Source: Sergeia podlipaevii (Eukaryota; Euglenozoa; Kinetoplastea; Trypanosomatida; Trypanosomatidae). From it: a stretch of 64,000 bases of DNA. Below the pieces are notes generated by a model. That model made no database searches. It saw nothing but the letters and a program-made list of their open reading frames with translations, and was not told the origin of the DNA. The position numbers and the translations under genes were made by a program. This document shows, in pieces, positions 19,242-30,500 of this stretch. The stretch is taken from assembly GCA_030849805.1 (NCBI GenBank), contig JASANZ010002273.1:62001-126000 (forward strand), given 5' to 3'. The first letter of the stretch is position 1. The number at the start of each line of letters is the position of its first letter.

Positions 19242-20297
19242 GATATATGTATATCTTTGGGCATTTGTGAGATGGCAATGAGCATTATTCCTCCTGGCAC
19301 TTCACACTTTTTTTTTTTTTTTCAAAATCGCAATTTTCTTCTTTATAATGGAAAAAGAAAAAAAAATGAAACGAGGGGGGAAAGAGAAGAGAAAGAGAAA
19401 GAGAGTGTATGTGTGAGGCGGAACGTATGCGCGCGAAAGAAGAAAAAAAAAATGTGTATTGAGAGCGAGAGGTTTCTTATAATTCCTTTTCTTAATCTCT
19501 TATTGGGCGATTTCCAGGCTAATTAATCTTTGTAAACTTGTATGATTTCCCCCTAATTTTTTTTTTGTTGTTGCGAAGTCGACTTTTCTGTAAAATAGAA
19601 AAGAGAACTGTCCTTTTTTCTGTGCAATAAGCTTTGTATTTCTAATTCAAGTGTATGTCTATATATATATTTGCGTTGTATTGCAATCTTCTTTCTATTC
19701 TTCTTCTTCTTCTTTTTTTATTTTTTTGAAATTGTTGATAAATCACTTCTTCTCTTCTGCTCTTCTTGTTGTTGTTCTTGCTGCCATATAGCCATTCCAT
19801 TTATTATTATTATAATATTTATTTTTTAATACGTAGAACTCAATATATATATATAGCAGGAACGTTAGGTTATATTTATATATTGCGTAGTAGCTGCTTG
19901 TACCACTTTAAGACAGCAAAACACCAAAGCAGGAGGAGAAGAAAAATAACAAAGTGGCAAGCATATATATTTCTGCATTGACATTCGTCAATAGGAACAA
20001 AGAAAAAACGGTGTACATATACTAGCTTTGAAAAAAATAATAATAGAGTTGCCTCCCCCCCTCCCATTACGAACAGTTTCTCTGGAGCTGTTTGCTTTCA
20101 TTGTTTTTTGGTGTCTGTGTGATAAGAGTGTGATTTGATTATAACTTGTTTTTAGCAAAGGAGCCCAATAGCAGCGTACATACATAAGCACCTCGTGGGT
20201 GCTGCATTTCCTGTGTGATCTTCTTGTATGTCTTTTTTTTTTTCAAGAAGGTAAGAAAGTTTGAACATATTTATTCCGTGCCTGTATCGACGCTAAT
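19242..20297. other. Intergenic region
   Basis: No gene. T- and A-rich with GA-rich patches (19375-19412) and TA repeats. A T run (20231-20243) and the AG at 20246-20247 form the likely acceptor for the following gene; the 50-nt 5'UTR has no ATG. Confidence 0.6.
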
Positions 20298-21896
20298 ATG
20301 CTTCGCCAAGATAACACCAACACCATCGATAGCAACAGTCGCTACCTAAGTGGCGGTGTGGGTCATCACGCTGCAGGGTGGACACGCGATGCGACTTCTC
20401 ATCACTCTCAGCTAGCACAGGTTCTAGTGAACACTGAAGCTGCTTCGCGGTTGGACAGCACCACCACCAACAACAATGATCACAACGACGATAGGGGCAA
20501 TGCCGATAACGACCTCCCACGCATGTCGCAGAACGATTTATCCAGTTTTGGTGGTCAACCTCATCTGCCCGCCTTCGATAGTGACACTACCCCCACCATG
20601 CGCAATAACCAACACACACTCGGCAACAACGGCAACACAGTGAACGGAAATAGTAATGATGATATTAACAATAATAGCAATCAAGATGATAGCAACATCA
20701 ACAGGGTGGAGGCGTCACCCGCGCCGACTGCGGCGGAGCGCCGCGCCATGCAGCGTCAGGCTATCATTGAGCAGTATCAGAACACACCAGGGCCCCTGGC
20801 GGCGCAGGCAGCGCTGCGTGCTCGCCTTAGGCTCCCCCCAAGCGCCTTCCCATCGAGAGCAGACGCTGAGGAGATGCGTAGACTGCGAGCCGAGTATCAC
20901 AATCGACAGCGTTACACGGTGGAGGTGCCACCAGTGGTGGTTGCGTCGCCAGTGCTCGATCGCGACGCATGGCTGCAGCCGCTATGTTATGTGCCCTTGT
21001 GCGTTCCTTGCGCACACAACTACATGCGCTTGATGCCATCCGTGGCGAATGCCTTTAATGTCATGTCAGAGACGGAGCAAGAGGAGCTGATTGAGATCCT
21101 TTACGATGTGGACCCAGAGGCGTTAGAGAACGACGCGTACCTGCGCATTTTCTCTCCGAATGTACGTGGCAGCCACAGCGACGACCGTCGTGCGAACTTG
21201 AGCACCACCGCCAATACTATCGCCGCTGCGGAGAGGGCGGTAGTGCGGAGCCGTACAACGCGTGACACAGCTGCGGCAGAAGGGGCGGACTCTAGAGCCA
21301 CTGAAAGACGATCCAGTAATCCTTTTAGTCCACTGAACGATCCCTCTCGCGCGTCATGGCTAGACCAGCGACAACAAGGCGCGTCAAGTGGTGGCCTTTA
21401 TGACCGACGACGCTATCCGTATGCGAACGCACCGACCCACCCCGAGGGTGTCGTTCCTGCAATTCCTCGGCATTCCTGTTCCTCAAACTGCTCTCACTTG
21501 ATTCATCGTATGTTCTGTCTGCGATGCGACGTGGCGGCTCAGACGCATCTTCTGTTCTTTGAGGAGAAACAGCGTCGACGCCATCCGTATCGCTTCTGCT
21601 GTGAGGGATTTTTTGGCTCCGATGGCGCCTACGGGCGAACTCTTGCCACCATTGTTATTCTGGACATACTCACCGCGGGGCTACCGTGTGGCTGCTGCTA
21701 TCATGGCATGGGCACTGCGCTATATGGGTGGCGATTGCGTTACTTGCTGCGGTGCCGCTACCGCCTGAAAGGGGTCACTATTGCAAATCTATTACTCATG
21801 ATGTGCGCTCCAATGCAGGCAATCGATCAGCAGGGTACAGAGATGGCGGTGAATGGGATCTCAGATATTGCCTACGTACAGGCGAAGATGTGCTAG
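20298..21896 (+). CDS. PLAC8-like cysteine-rich domain protein
   Basis: A 532-residue protein. The first 200 residues are Asn/Asp/Thr/Gln-rich and probably disordered, with a basic helix-prone stretch (AERRAMQRQAIIEQYQ). The middle has a short conserved-looking segment (YVPLCVPCAHNYMRLMP). The C-terminal part (about 390-532) holds many cysteines (CSSNCSHLIHRMFCLRC, CCEGFF, GLPCGCCYHG) and ends in a pattern like the PLAC8/Cys-rich family: a hydrophobic segment, then LRCRYRLKG, then a Cys-Ala-Pro turn and a Gln-rich helix. PLAC8 proteins are membrane-associated and include eukaryotic cell-size and metal-resistance proteins. The canonical CCxxxxCPC cluster is reduced here, so the assignment is tentative. 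Function not deducible. Confidence 0.5.
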   Translation: MLRQDNTNTIDSNSRYLSGGVGHHAAGWTRDATSHHSQLAQVLVNTEAASRLDSTTTNNNDHNDDRGNADNDLPRMSQNDLSSFGGQPHLPAFDSDTTPTMRNNQHTLGNNGNTVNGNSNDDINNNSNQDDSNINRVEASPAPTAAERRAMQRQAIIEQYQNTPGPLAAQAALRARLRLPPSAFPSRADAEEMRRLRAEYHNRQRYTVEVPPVVVASPVLDRDAWLQPLCYVPLCVPCAHNYMRLMPSVANAFNVMSETEQEELIEILYDVDPEALENDAYLRIFSPNVRGSHSDDRRANLSTTANTIAAAERAVVRSRTTRDTAAAEGADSRATERRSSNPFSPLNDPSRASWLDQRQQGASSGGLYDRRRYPYANAPTHPEGVVPAIPRHSCSSNCSHLIHRMFCLRCDVAAQTHLLFFEEKQRRRHPYRFCCEGFFGSDGAYGRTLATIVILDILTAGLPCGCCYHGMGTALYGWRLRYLLRCRYRLKGVTIANLLLMMCAPMQAIDQQGTEMAVNGISDIAYVQAKMC

Positions 21897-23896
21897 CGCA
21901 ATGTTAAGACTAGATGATAGAAGAGTATATCTGCATGTGTTAATATTTGTGCAATGTAAAAAAAAACAAAATACTGAATGGGGGGAGGGAGAATGGTGCG
22001 GGATAAGGAGAGGAGGAGAGGTCTGCGGTAGCAAGGCACCACAAAGGTGATGCACGAGCCAAAGCTGAGAGAGAAAGAGAGAGAGAGAAGGTGGATGCGG
22101 AGGAGGGAGGGGGGGGGGAGTATGTGAAAGAAAAGACGTCTTCGCAGACACTACCATGATCATGAAATTATAGAGGCCGAAAGAATTGCGTCTCTTTGTT
22201 TTCTGGACGAAACCCCCCGATTCATTTTTTTTTTTTTGTTGCCGATTTGTATTTCTGATGTTTCCCTTCCACAAGGGGACAATTTCATGAGATATTGTCT
22301 TCCCGACTACACATTCTTTCTTCTTTTGCTATATGAGCTTCATTTTTTTATTTTTTTTTTCGACTCTTTATGCTCGGGGGTGCGTGTGCAGCGCTTTTTT
22401 TTTTAAACGTCGTGCTGTGTTACTACTTATAAATTGTTTACATTTTTCTTTTTTTTATTGATTTTTGGCGTATTTAATTCTTTGTTTGTTCTTTGTCGTT
22501 ATCTTCTTCTCTGAAGACTTATATATCTACGTTTTGGTATTCGCAAATCCAGGGTAATGAACATGTGCGTTATGCTGCTGTTGCTTTTCTTGTTTTTTGT
22601 TTTTTGGTTACTTCTATTGATATTACTCATGCATCGAAGGCAGTTGTCACCAGAAGGAGTGCTTTTTTTAATTTTCGCTTTTGTAGTTGACGGTTTTTTT
22701 CTTCTTTTCTTTCTTCGTATGTGAGTATGTGTAGATATAAGAGATAAAGAGAATTGATAACTCAATTAGTGAAGCCGCTGAACACCGCTTTTATATTTAT
22801 TCGCTTTTTTTTTTTTTTTTTTGAGCTTGCTTATAGATATATTTATGCTAGCGAGGTGTGCGCTGAGGATCTTTTTTTTTCTTTTGGAAAGGGATTTTTT
22901 TTTTCCTATTTTTACTATTCATCTACCCCATTTTTTTTTTTTTGTTTTTGCGAATCTCATGCTTTTTTTTTCTTTTTTTTTTTGAGAGAGAGAGTTGGGA
23001 CAAGAGAATGTGTGCTGGATACTTACATGTTCGAAGATAGCATATATATTTGCACACACATATAAGTACACTTACTTTTGATTCTGCTATGATATGTAAA
23101 ATTGGATGCTTCTGGTTTTCCCTCCCTTCTTTATAAAGTGCAATAGAACAATACCATTTATAGTCACTTGCTCGTCTATTTCGTATCTATTTTGCTTCAA
23201 TGAACGATAACTGTTCTGCTTTTGGATTCTTGACATTACCATTTTTTATACTTTTTCCACTCCCTCACTTTTTTTTTCTCTCTCTCTCTCTCTCTTAACC
23301 AAAAAAAAAAAGCGGCTTATTTCTGTGTCTACCTTCAAAAAACCAAAAAAGGTGTGGAGCTGTTCATCAGTGAAGCCGACAGAAGGAAAAAAAAATACAA
23401 CTTTGATATTAGTGGTTTTCTACGTGTAGTTTCATCTTGAAGCAAAAACAGTCGTTGTGTTAGTTCTTTCGCAGAAACGAAGCGCATCTTAAAAAAAAAA
23501 AAACAGAGCGAAAAGCATTTTAAAATTGAGCTATTTACATATAAAAAGCGTTGAAAAGCTAAGAAATTCAGAAGTACAGAAGAAAAGGCGGAAAGGAGCA
23601 AAACATCAAGACCACACACACACAACAAAAACATCGAACAGAAAAGAGAGAACGACTGCAGTGCGTATTGCTATATATATTGAGAGGGAGAGAGAGGAAA
23701 GTGGAGAGTCTGTAAAGCGAAAATCTTATATTTATATTGACCTTTATTTTTACTTTTGCGCGTGCCTCTTCCTTTATTTACATATATTTATTGATTGATA
23801 CTCATACGAACACACAGCTGTATACACATATATAACTCTCCTTTTCTTCCCCCCTCCCCCTCCTCTTTTTTTTTTCGTATCTTTTTGATCGCGAAA
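21897..23896. other. Intergenic region
   Basis: Two kilobases with no credible gene. It holds GA-rich sequence and a G10 run (22109-22118), long T-tracts (for example around 22806-22822), a CT repeat (23278-23294) and an A-run (23491-23503). An AG at 23816-23817 after a T/C-rich stretch (about 23740-23780) is the best acceptor for the next gene. A second, stronger T/C tract (23838-23877) lies between that AG and the ATG. Confidence 0.55.
23816..23817 (+). promoter_or_regulatory. Candidate splice acceptor for the divergent kinesin gene
   Basis: CACAG here is the last AG before the ATG at 23897. No AG occurs between the strong T/C tract (23838-23877) and the ATG, and the first AG after that tract lies inside the frame near 23915. 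The 5'UTR from this AG would be about 79 nt with no ATG. Confidence 0.4.
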
Positions 23897-25849
23897 ATGG
23901 ACGATGGTCATCAGGAGCTGGAACGTTTTTTTCAGACTCAAGTTCGCGAGGCTCACCTTGATGTCTTAGCCTGCACGGACGCTCTCAAGAGCTCCACTGG
24001 CGAGCACGAGGCAGCCGAAGAAGCCCTGCGGAAGCTACAGGCGCAGGTGCGTGAGACGGAGGCTCTGGTCGCAAATCTCGCAAAGGTGCGTGAGGACCAC
24101 AGAGGACGTCTGCTGCTGGCCTCCATCGCGTATGCGCGCATGAAATTCCGACAAAAGCAAGTCGCGACTTCTCAGTTGCACACTCAAGGCGGGCACTACG
24201 CCTTCGCATGTTTACGTAACGGGCGTATAGAGGAGACCTCTTCCCCTTCTTCTACTGGCATTCATGAGTTGCGAGTACTTCCCTCCGCAGCAGATTTAGG
24301 GCAAAGGGCAGAGGAGACCAACAAGGAAGCAACATCGGTACCACTGTCTTCGTCGTCGTTGCCACCGCTCTTACGCTTTTCTCGGCTGGACTGCTGTACT
24401 GTTTGGGACCGCGAACGAGGGGTTTCTTATGATTTCGATTTTGTCGCCTCAGCACCTGCTGCTTACGCTAACCATGGACAGGACAGCGACGACGGTGACG
24501 GTGTCGCGGGGGCGCACAGGACGATGGACGCTGCCATGCACGCGCAGAAGTCGTTTGTGGATGACGTGTGCGCGGCGATTGAGCTTCAGAAGGTAGTGCG
24601 GGAGGTGGTGCAGGGCGGACTCAACTTAACCCTATTCTCTTTCGGCCCCCATGGCGGTGGCAAGACGTCAATGTTTTACGGAAGACAGTGCCATAAGACT
24701 GCCGTTGCGTGTGCTTCAGCGGCTCCTAGTTTTCCTCGACTTGTAGGCGGCGCTCACTATGATGACTGTGAAGGAGGTACGGTGGCGCTTCGGTCCGACG
24801 CACGGCAGCTACGCACAGGCATGGTGATGTGCTTTCTTATACATTTGTTTCCTTCCCTGGTGGCTGGAATAGAGGAGGGCGAAGTGTATGCGAGCTTTGT
24901 CGCAGTGATAGACGGTGTGGAGGTGGTGGACTTGACCGCATCCGTGCCTAGACCCTCGAAGCCGTTGATTACTGGAGTCGGTCCTTCCGCACTGTGCGAG
25001 GAGGAGCGAGGAACGCGAGACGTGCCGTTTCCAAACGTGCCTAACCTTCGCGCGATCTACGCAGCCGCTGCGGGAGAGGAGGGTAGTGAGAAGCCGCCAC
25101 TCCTCTATGTGGATAGTTTTTGTATTACGCGCCCTGACGATGTGCTGCCGATACTGCGGGCAGGCATCTCCACGGTGTCGGAACTGAGTGCTTCTCGTGA
25201 GAGAACTGCGCAGGGTAGTGCACGCTGCATTGATACAGTTCTCAGCTTTCACATTCAGTTCCGGGATGAGTGGGGTGGGGTGTGCCGGTCCGTCGTGCGC
25301 TTCGTAGATATGGGAAGTGTCAAGGACGTAAATCTATCGCGAACCGCTGCTGCTGCTGCTGCTGTTCCTCGTTCTTCGTCTTCATCTTCTGTTCCTCGTG
25401 CTAATGCCAGTGCGCTCTCGCAGGATTACTTGCTTAGTGCGACAGAACGCATTTTAGAAAGGTGCCCAGATGCGTACCGTGCAGACATGGCCGGCACAGA
25501 TCTGGATGGCACAGCAGCAGCATCAGGCGGAATGGCTGCGTTGCCGCACTTTACAGAGGCATCAGAGCAGCAGCAGCAGACGTACCTGCAGAGTGTATGC
25601 GCAGCACTTGGAGACGTGGAGTCTGCTCATGCAAAGCCCATTCTATGTGAACTGTTCAAGGAGGTATATGGGGGTAATAGCAAAGCGTTCGTGTTCTGCT
25701 GTGGTGATCTCGCTGTAAACACGGGAGAGGAGATTGGTGATGCCTTGAGTTTTGCTCACGGCTTTAAGATGCTTGTGCGGCATGGAAAACTCACTCCATT
25801 CGTGGTACCACGTAACATGGTGTTTATCTTGTCCGGAGAGGAAAAATGA
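23897..25849 (+). CDS. Divergent kinesin-like protein, C-terminal motor
   Basis: A 650-residue protein. Residues 1-80 form a likely coiled coil (heptad-rich, VREAHLDVLACTDAL onward). The rest is a strongly diverged kinesin motor, so the order is stalk then motor as in kinesin-14. The P-loop is recognisable and complete (GPHGGGKTS, Lys256/Thr257). The strand before it (LTLFSF) and the last helix region (GGNSKAFVF, then DALSFAHGFKML, near residues 590-620) match kinesin. Switch I (normally NxxSSRSH) is replaced by SRERTAQGSARC (about 432-443), and switch II (DLAGSE) reads VDMGSVKD (about 470), losing the catalytic Glu. It may bind nucleotide but is unlikely to be a normal motor. The frame extends upstream only through TTG and microsatellite-like sequence, so ATG 23897 is taken. 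Several Ala/Ser runs are inserted in surface loops. Confidence 0.7.
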   Translation: MDDGHQELERFFQTQVREAHLDVLACTDALKSSTGEHEAAEEALRKLQAQVRETEALVANLAKVREDHRGRLLLASIAYARMKFRQKQVATSQLHTQGGHYAFACLRNGRIEETSSPSSTGIHELRVLPSAADLGQRAEETNKEATSVPLSSSSLPPLLRFSRLDCCTVWDRERGVSYDFDFVASAPAAYANHGQDSDDGDGVAGAHRTMDAAMHAQKSFVDDVCAAIELQKVVREVVQGGLNLTLFSFGPHGGGKTSMFYGRQCHKTAVACASAAPSFPRLVGGAHYDDCEGGTVALRSDARQLRTGMVMCFLIHLFPSLVAGIEEGEVYASFVAVIDGVEVVDLTASVPRPSKPLITGVGPSALCEEERGTRDVPFPNVPNLRAIYAAAAGEEGSEKPPLLYVDSFCITRPDDVLPILRAGISTVSELSASRERTAQGSARCIDTVLSFHIQFRDEWGGVCRSVVRFVDMGSVKDVNLSRTAAAAAAVPRSSSSSSVPRANASALSQDYLLSATERILERCPDAYRADMAGTDLDGTAAASGGMAALPHFTEASEQQQQTYLQSVCAALGDVESAHAKPILCELFKEVYGGNSKAFVFCCGDLAVNTGEEIGDALSFAHGFKMLVRHGKLTPFVVPRNMVFILSGEEK

Positions 25850-27300
25850 ATTGGATAGTGCTTACTAAAGCATTGGCGATGATGCCGTCATACTTCGTTA
25901 AACTTTTTTTTACTTTTTTCTTTTTCTGTTCTTTTTTATCTCATCGTCCTTTTTTTTTTAAAAAAAGTATGAGTAAAAAAAAAAAAAGAAAGTATTTTTT
26001 TTTTAATTTTTGAACTTTTGAAACGTTTCTTTTCGGAGATGGCGCCACTACTACTGCGAGTTTTGGTGAACAGGAAAGCGCCAGATGGTGGTGGTGGGTG
26101 GGGGGAAGAAAGCAGCACACATCTGGGGTACTCTTCCGTTGCAATTTTTTAAAACCTCTATTTTATGTCTGGAAAAAAAAATGATTTCCAAGCTTGCTGT
26201 AGACACCTAAAGGTGTGTTCACATTATTTTATATGGGCTTTGCTTACTTTATATATTTTTGAGTGCTTATATATTATCCCTTACCCCATTGAATGCTATA
26301 TATATATGTGTAGGCCGTGCATGCTTTTAATACGCGTTAGAGATGGATGTGCGGTTCTGTTTAGCCAAAACATAAAAAAAAAGGAACGCCGCGCCTTACA
26401 CATGTGAATGTTTCTTCTTCCTACTATATATATTTCTGTCTTTCTTTAATGGCTGCCCGTTGATACATGACGGTATTTTTTTCTTTCTTTCTTTTCTTTC
26501 CCCTGCTCCATTTCATTTTCTTCTTCTTTTTCTTTTTGCCTTTTCTCATTTTACACACACACAAAAAAAAATTGTTTGCGTATATTGGAAGCACTCCACG
26601 CTTATCGTCCGCCACAGCACAAGTATTGTGCCGCTGCGTGGGTTGTGGGTCTCATAGAAGGAAAAGTGTAAGGAAAGAAAAAAAAGGTATAGTAGTTGGA
26701 AAGCAAAGAAAACATTTTATACTATAGTGACCAGGCAAAAGTGTTCTCTGTTGGGCTTTATCAACGGATTGTTTTCTCTTTTTTTTTCCCTTTAGCAAAT
26801 ACATATAACAGACTAATAGAAAAGAATACGGTAGAGAGCAGAAGGCAAGCGTGCTATTTGCTACTGTATATATATAGGGGACTGACTCTTTTTTTTTTTT
26901 TTACAAACATTTTATCAGGAATCACCATAGATATTTCTGAAGCACCATCATCAGATACTCATTATTTCTTTAGAGAAGAAAGCAACAACAACAATAACAG
27001 CAACGAAGACAGAGACGAAGGTTACTACCCGCATAGTTGAGTGTTAAGGGAGGTACACGCAGCAGCACGAGGAGGGGAGGGGACCATTAGAAGTCTTCTC
27101 TTTCTATCTACATATATATAAAAGGAAGAGCTATATTGAAGTCTATAAACTCACATTGCACATTACACCTATCTTCTGTGTACAAACTCCCTCTCCTCTC
27201 TCACCCGCTTAGTTTATTCTCCTCCTCTATTTTTTTTTCTTTCCCTTCTACTATTCGTGGACGTGCGTGCCAGTCTCTTGCAAATATAACATAGAAACCA

Positions 27301-27304
<4 letters not shown>

Positions 27305-27337
<33 letters not shown>
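27305..27337. repeat. TA dinucleotide microsatellite
   Basis: About sixteen AT units upstream of the deubiquitinase gene, among the longest TA runs in the window. Confidence 0.9.
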
Positions 27338-27338
<1 letters not shown>

Positions 27339-27521
27339 GCACATCTAAGCCTCTTTCTTACTAATATTTTAAATTTTAAGTTGTACTTTTTGCTTTTTTT
27401 TTTCGCTTTCTACACTCAGTGATCTCACAACTTTCCTCTAAAAAAAAAGCAAATATATTTGTCCGTTCCTAGTTGCTGTATTGCCAGTCTCTTCTCTGCT
27501 TTTTTTTTTCCTCCTTCTTGC

Positions 27522-27523
27522 AG
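27522..27523 (+). promoter_or_regulatory. Splice acceptor AG immediately before the deubiquitinase ATG
   Basis: A T/C tract (27488-27519) ends in TTGCAG with the ATG following at once. Splicing here would leave no gene-encoded 5'UTR, only the spliced leader. The alternative AG near 27420 would give about 100 nt with no ATG. Confidence 0.45.
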
Positions 27524-30500
27524 ATGAGTCATGGGAGACGCATGCTAGGGGCTCAGGCGAAGAAGGATCACGAGGACAGTAGCAGGCTGTCAAGCGACAG
27601 CATCGGACTTTTGAAGGATTCTTTTATTGTATCGCCATCCAGGCGCGCCACCACCACCAGTAGCACGTCACGCGCCGTAGCTTCGGAGCAAGGAAGAACA
27701 GAAAACGGGACAGGAAGACAGCAGCGCTACTCTACGGAGGAGGATAGCAGAGGGGTTCCTAGCGTGCATAGTGGCAGTGAAGAAGGAGAAGAGGCTTCTT
27801 CTGTTACGCCACCTAGAAGACTGGCCAGAAATGAGACAGAGGGGCGTGTCATCAGACAAAGCCCCGTTTCCTTGTCGCCCACAGCGAGGCGGAAACGGCG
27901 TGATGCGGGCGCGAGCAGCCCTTCACGGACACCACAGCGTGGCCTGCGTGAAGCTGGCATTTCAACCGCGAAGAAGCGCTCCGCAGGGTCGTCTTTAACT
28001 CCAACGCGATCCCATCGCGGCTACCCCGCCAATCGCGTGTGTGTTGTGAACGTGGATGAAGAGAGGGAGCAAAAAGAAGAAAAGGAAGGCGAAGTTCTCC
28101 ATGTGACAGGGGGTGATGCGCAAGCACAGCAGGAGGGCGACGCTAGTGTTCGGAGAAGAGGGACTTACGTGACGCAGCGCTCTAGTACACCCTCTCCTCC
28201 CTCAGTGACCACCGGTGGTGGTGCTGCAGGCTCGCATGTGATGCGTAGACGTCTTACCCGAGATGACTACGTTGCACCTCCGCTCCGTGCGGGAACCACA
28301 ATGTCAGGTGATACTCTAGAGAGGGGAGCCGCTTCACACCGATCTTCACCGTTAGTGGCTGCCACGTCTGGTGTTCGTCCCGTGCTGCGTACATCTTCCC
28401 CTCATTACGTACACACACATCATGATCATTACAATTTTCATCAGCAAGAACAGAGGGGTTCGAGCGAGACGCTGCATGTGCTGCCACGTCCGCCCTTGCT
28501 TACGCCACCACTGCGCACCGCGGTGTCGCCGCGACTGATGCCACAACACCTTGGCCGAATCAACACAGCAACCTCATCGAACTCTCGGACACTGACCCCA
28601 ATCAGCGGCATTGCGAGCGCAGGTGGTACCGCAGCGGCCACACAAATACGCTCTGCACAGGCCTCTCAGGAGGAGCCGGCCACTTCATGGGGTGGGGAAG
28701 CAGCAGCAGCAGCAGCGGCCTCTGTTACGGATATGACGATGTGGTTGCCCAGGTCTCTCAGTTCACCTGCAGGGAGCAACAACACACATCAGGCGCATAG
28801 CAATAGAAATAGCAGCAGCAACAACAGTGTGTCTTCACACTCAACTGCTCCTGCGTCACCCACGAGTGGTAGGCCTTCACCCCTTGGGCCGGAGAGGTGC
28901 CAGGACGAGGAGGACAGTGATCACGTACTGACGTCCCTCGCTGGATTTGCAACGCCCGCCCGTGATGTGCACGAGTTCGAAGAAGATCGCGAGGAGGAGG
29001 GCGAGGCGGTTGTTGCCCTTAGCATGTCACTTCCACATGCTGCGAGTGATGCTCGTAGCCACAGCGGAGTAGCGGTCCTAGCAGCTGAGGAGGGGGAGAT
29101 GCGAACTAGGAATGCAGCACATCTCAGCATTCCTGGTGAGGGTCTCACAACTAGTTCAGCCTCAAGTAATACTTTAGCCCTACGGCCCCCACTGTCATCA
29201 TCATCATCATCATCAAAGCCGTCTACGTTTGATGTGATGACACCAGGAGGAGGTCGTGTAGATGGCATGCTGCGTGCGCCAGATCGCAGTGGTTTTCATA
29301 ATAGCGGGAACAATTGCTATGCTTGCAGTGTCTTGACGCTGCTTCTGCGCTGCCCGACATTTAGACGTGCGCTGTTGTGTTCCGCGCCTGTTCTTGCGGA
29401 GCTGGTCTGCACCGACCGCGAGCAGAGCAACACGCCTATATGGACAGGGAGTGGGTACTCCGTGGTGATGAGCACTGCCGCCAAGAAGCAGCCGCACATT
29501 GGGGGACAGAAGAGACCCCGTAGTGTCACGGCCTCTGAGGAAGGTAGTCACAACAGGGAGGACGAGCATGGAGGAGACGCACGTGAGGAAAGTGAAGAGG
29601 AGGAGGACGGGGGCGATGATGAAGATGAACTTGTCGCCGCTAGGAGTAAAGAGTCAGGGGTGATTGCGAGCCAAGTCATCACGTTTGAAGAAGCCAACGC
29701 AGTTGTCGAGGAGGATACTGAGGGTCTCGTGCTCCCTACGGTTCACTACGTGCTCGCCGACTTTGCGCGGGACCTGCAGCAGACTGAGCAGGAAGTGGCG
29801 CTTGCTACGTGTAGCTGTGATGCGTCCACTCTTCGGCAACGTCGCAAGCGCTTTTTACGATTTGTGAGGGACAACGTTGGCCAGGATCAGTACATGGCTG
29901 GCATCGCCCTCACGCAGTTGGAGGCGTTCTTCTCGCGCGATTTTTTTACTGGTGATCAGGAGGACGCGCATGAACTGTTTATCGCGCTCATTGCAAAACT
30001 GGAGGAGGAGGCGATGTCCTTTTCGAAGCGCCTGGTCGAGTATCGTGAAAGAACGCAATGCGAACAGCAGCAACAGCAAGAACAATATCACCAGCTAAGC
30101 CAAGATCACATGTCTGAGGTGAAGACTGATTCATATAGAGAGAAGGGCGAGGAAGAGGGGAAGCTCGCTGTGTGCACTCCTACGCACGTCACGGCGTCGC
30201 AGATGCCTTGTGCTGCGTCGCCCACTACACCTGCTGCGGTCTGGGTGAACGAGCTGATATATGGCAAGCAGCTGAACATCATCCGCTGCTCTCACCCCAG
30301 TTGCCGGCATGAAATTGTTTCCGAGGAGGCATTCATTAACTTATCGGTATCACTGCCTTGTGGTGTTGAGCAAAGGACGGCGGAGTCACACGTCGCGGCC
30401 CCGTCTCTATCTCCCTCGACTAGAAATGACGCGGAGGCCATTGCTGGTACGGAGGGCACCACTACTGGTCAACCCACCACTTCAGGTGCGACTGACATTG

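Larger units (their letters stand above)
25850..27523. other. Intergenic region
   Basis: No gene supported. AT-rich, with T- and A-runs, a TA repeat (27305-27337) and a small hairpin (GCACAA/TTGTGC near 26618-26632). A CAG directly abutting the next ATG (27521-27523) and another CAG at about 27418-27420 are both possible acceptors for the deubiquitinase gene. Confidence 0.55.
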
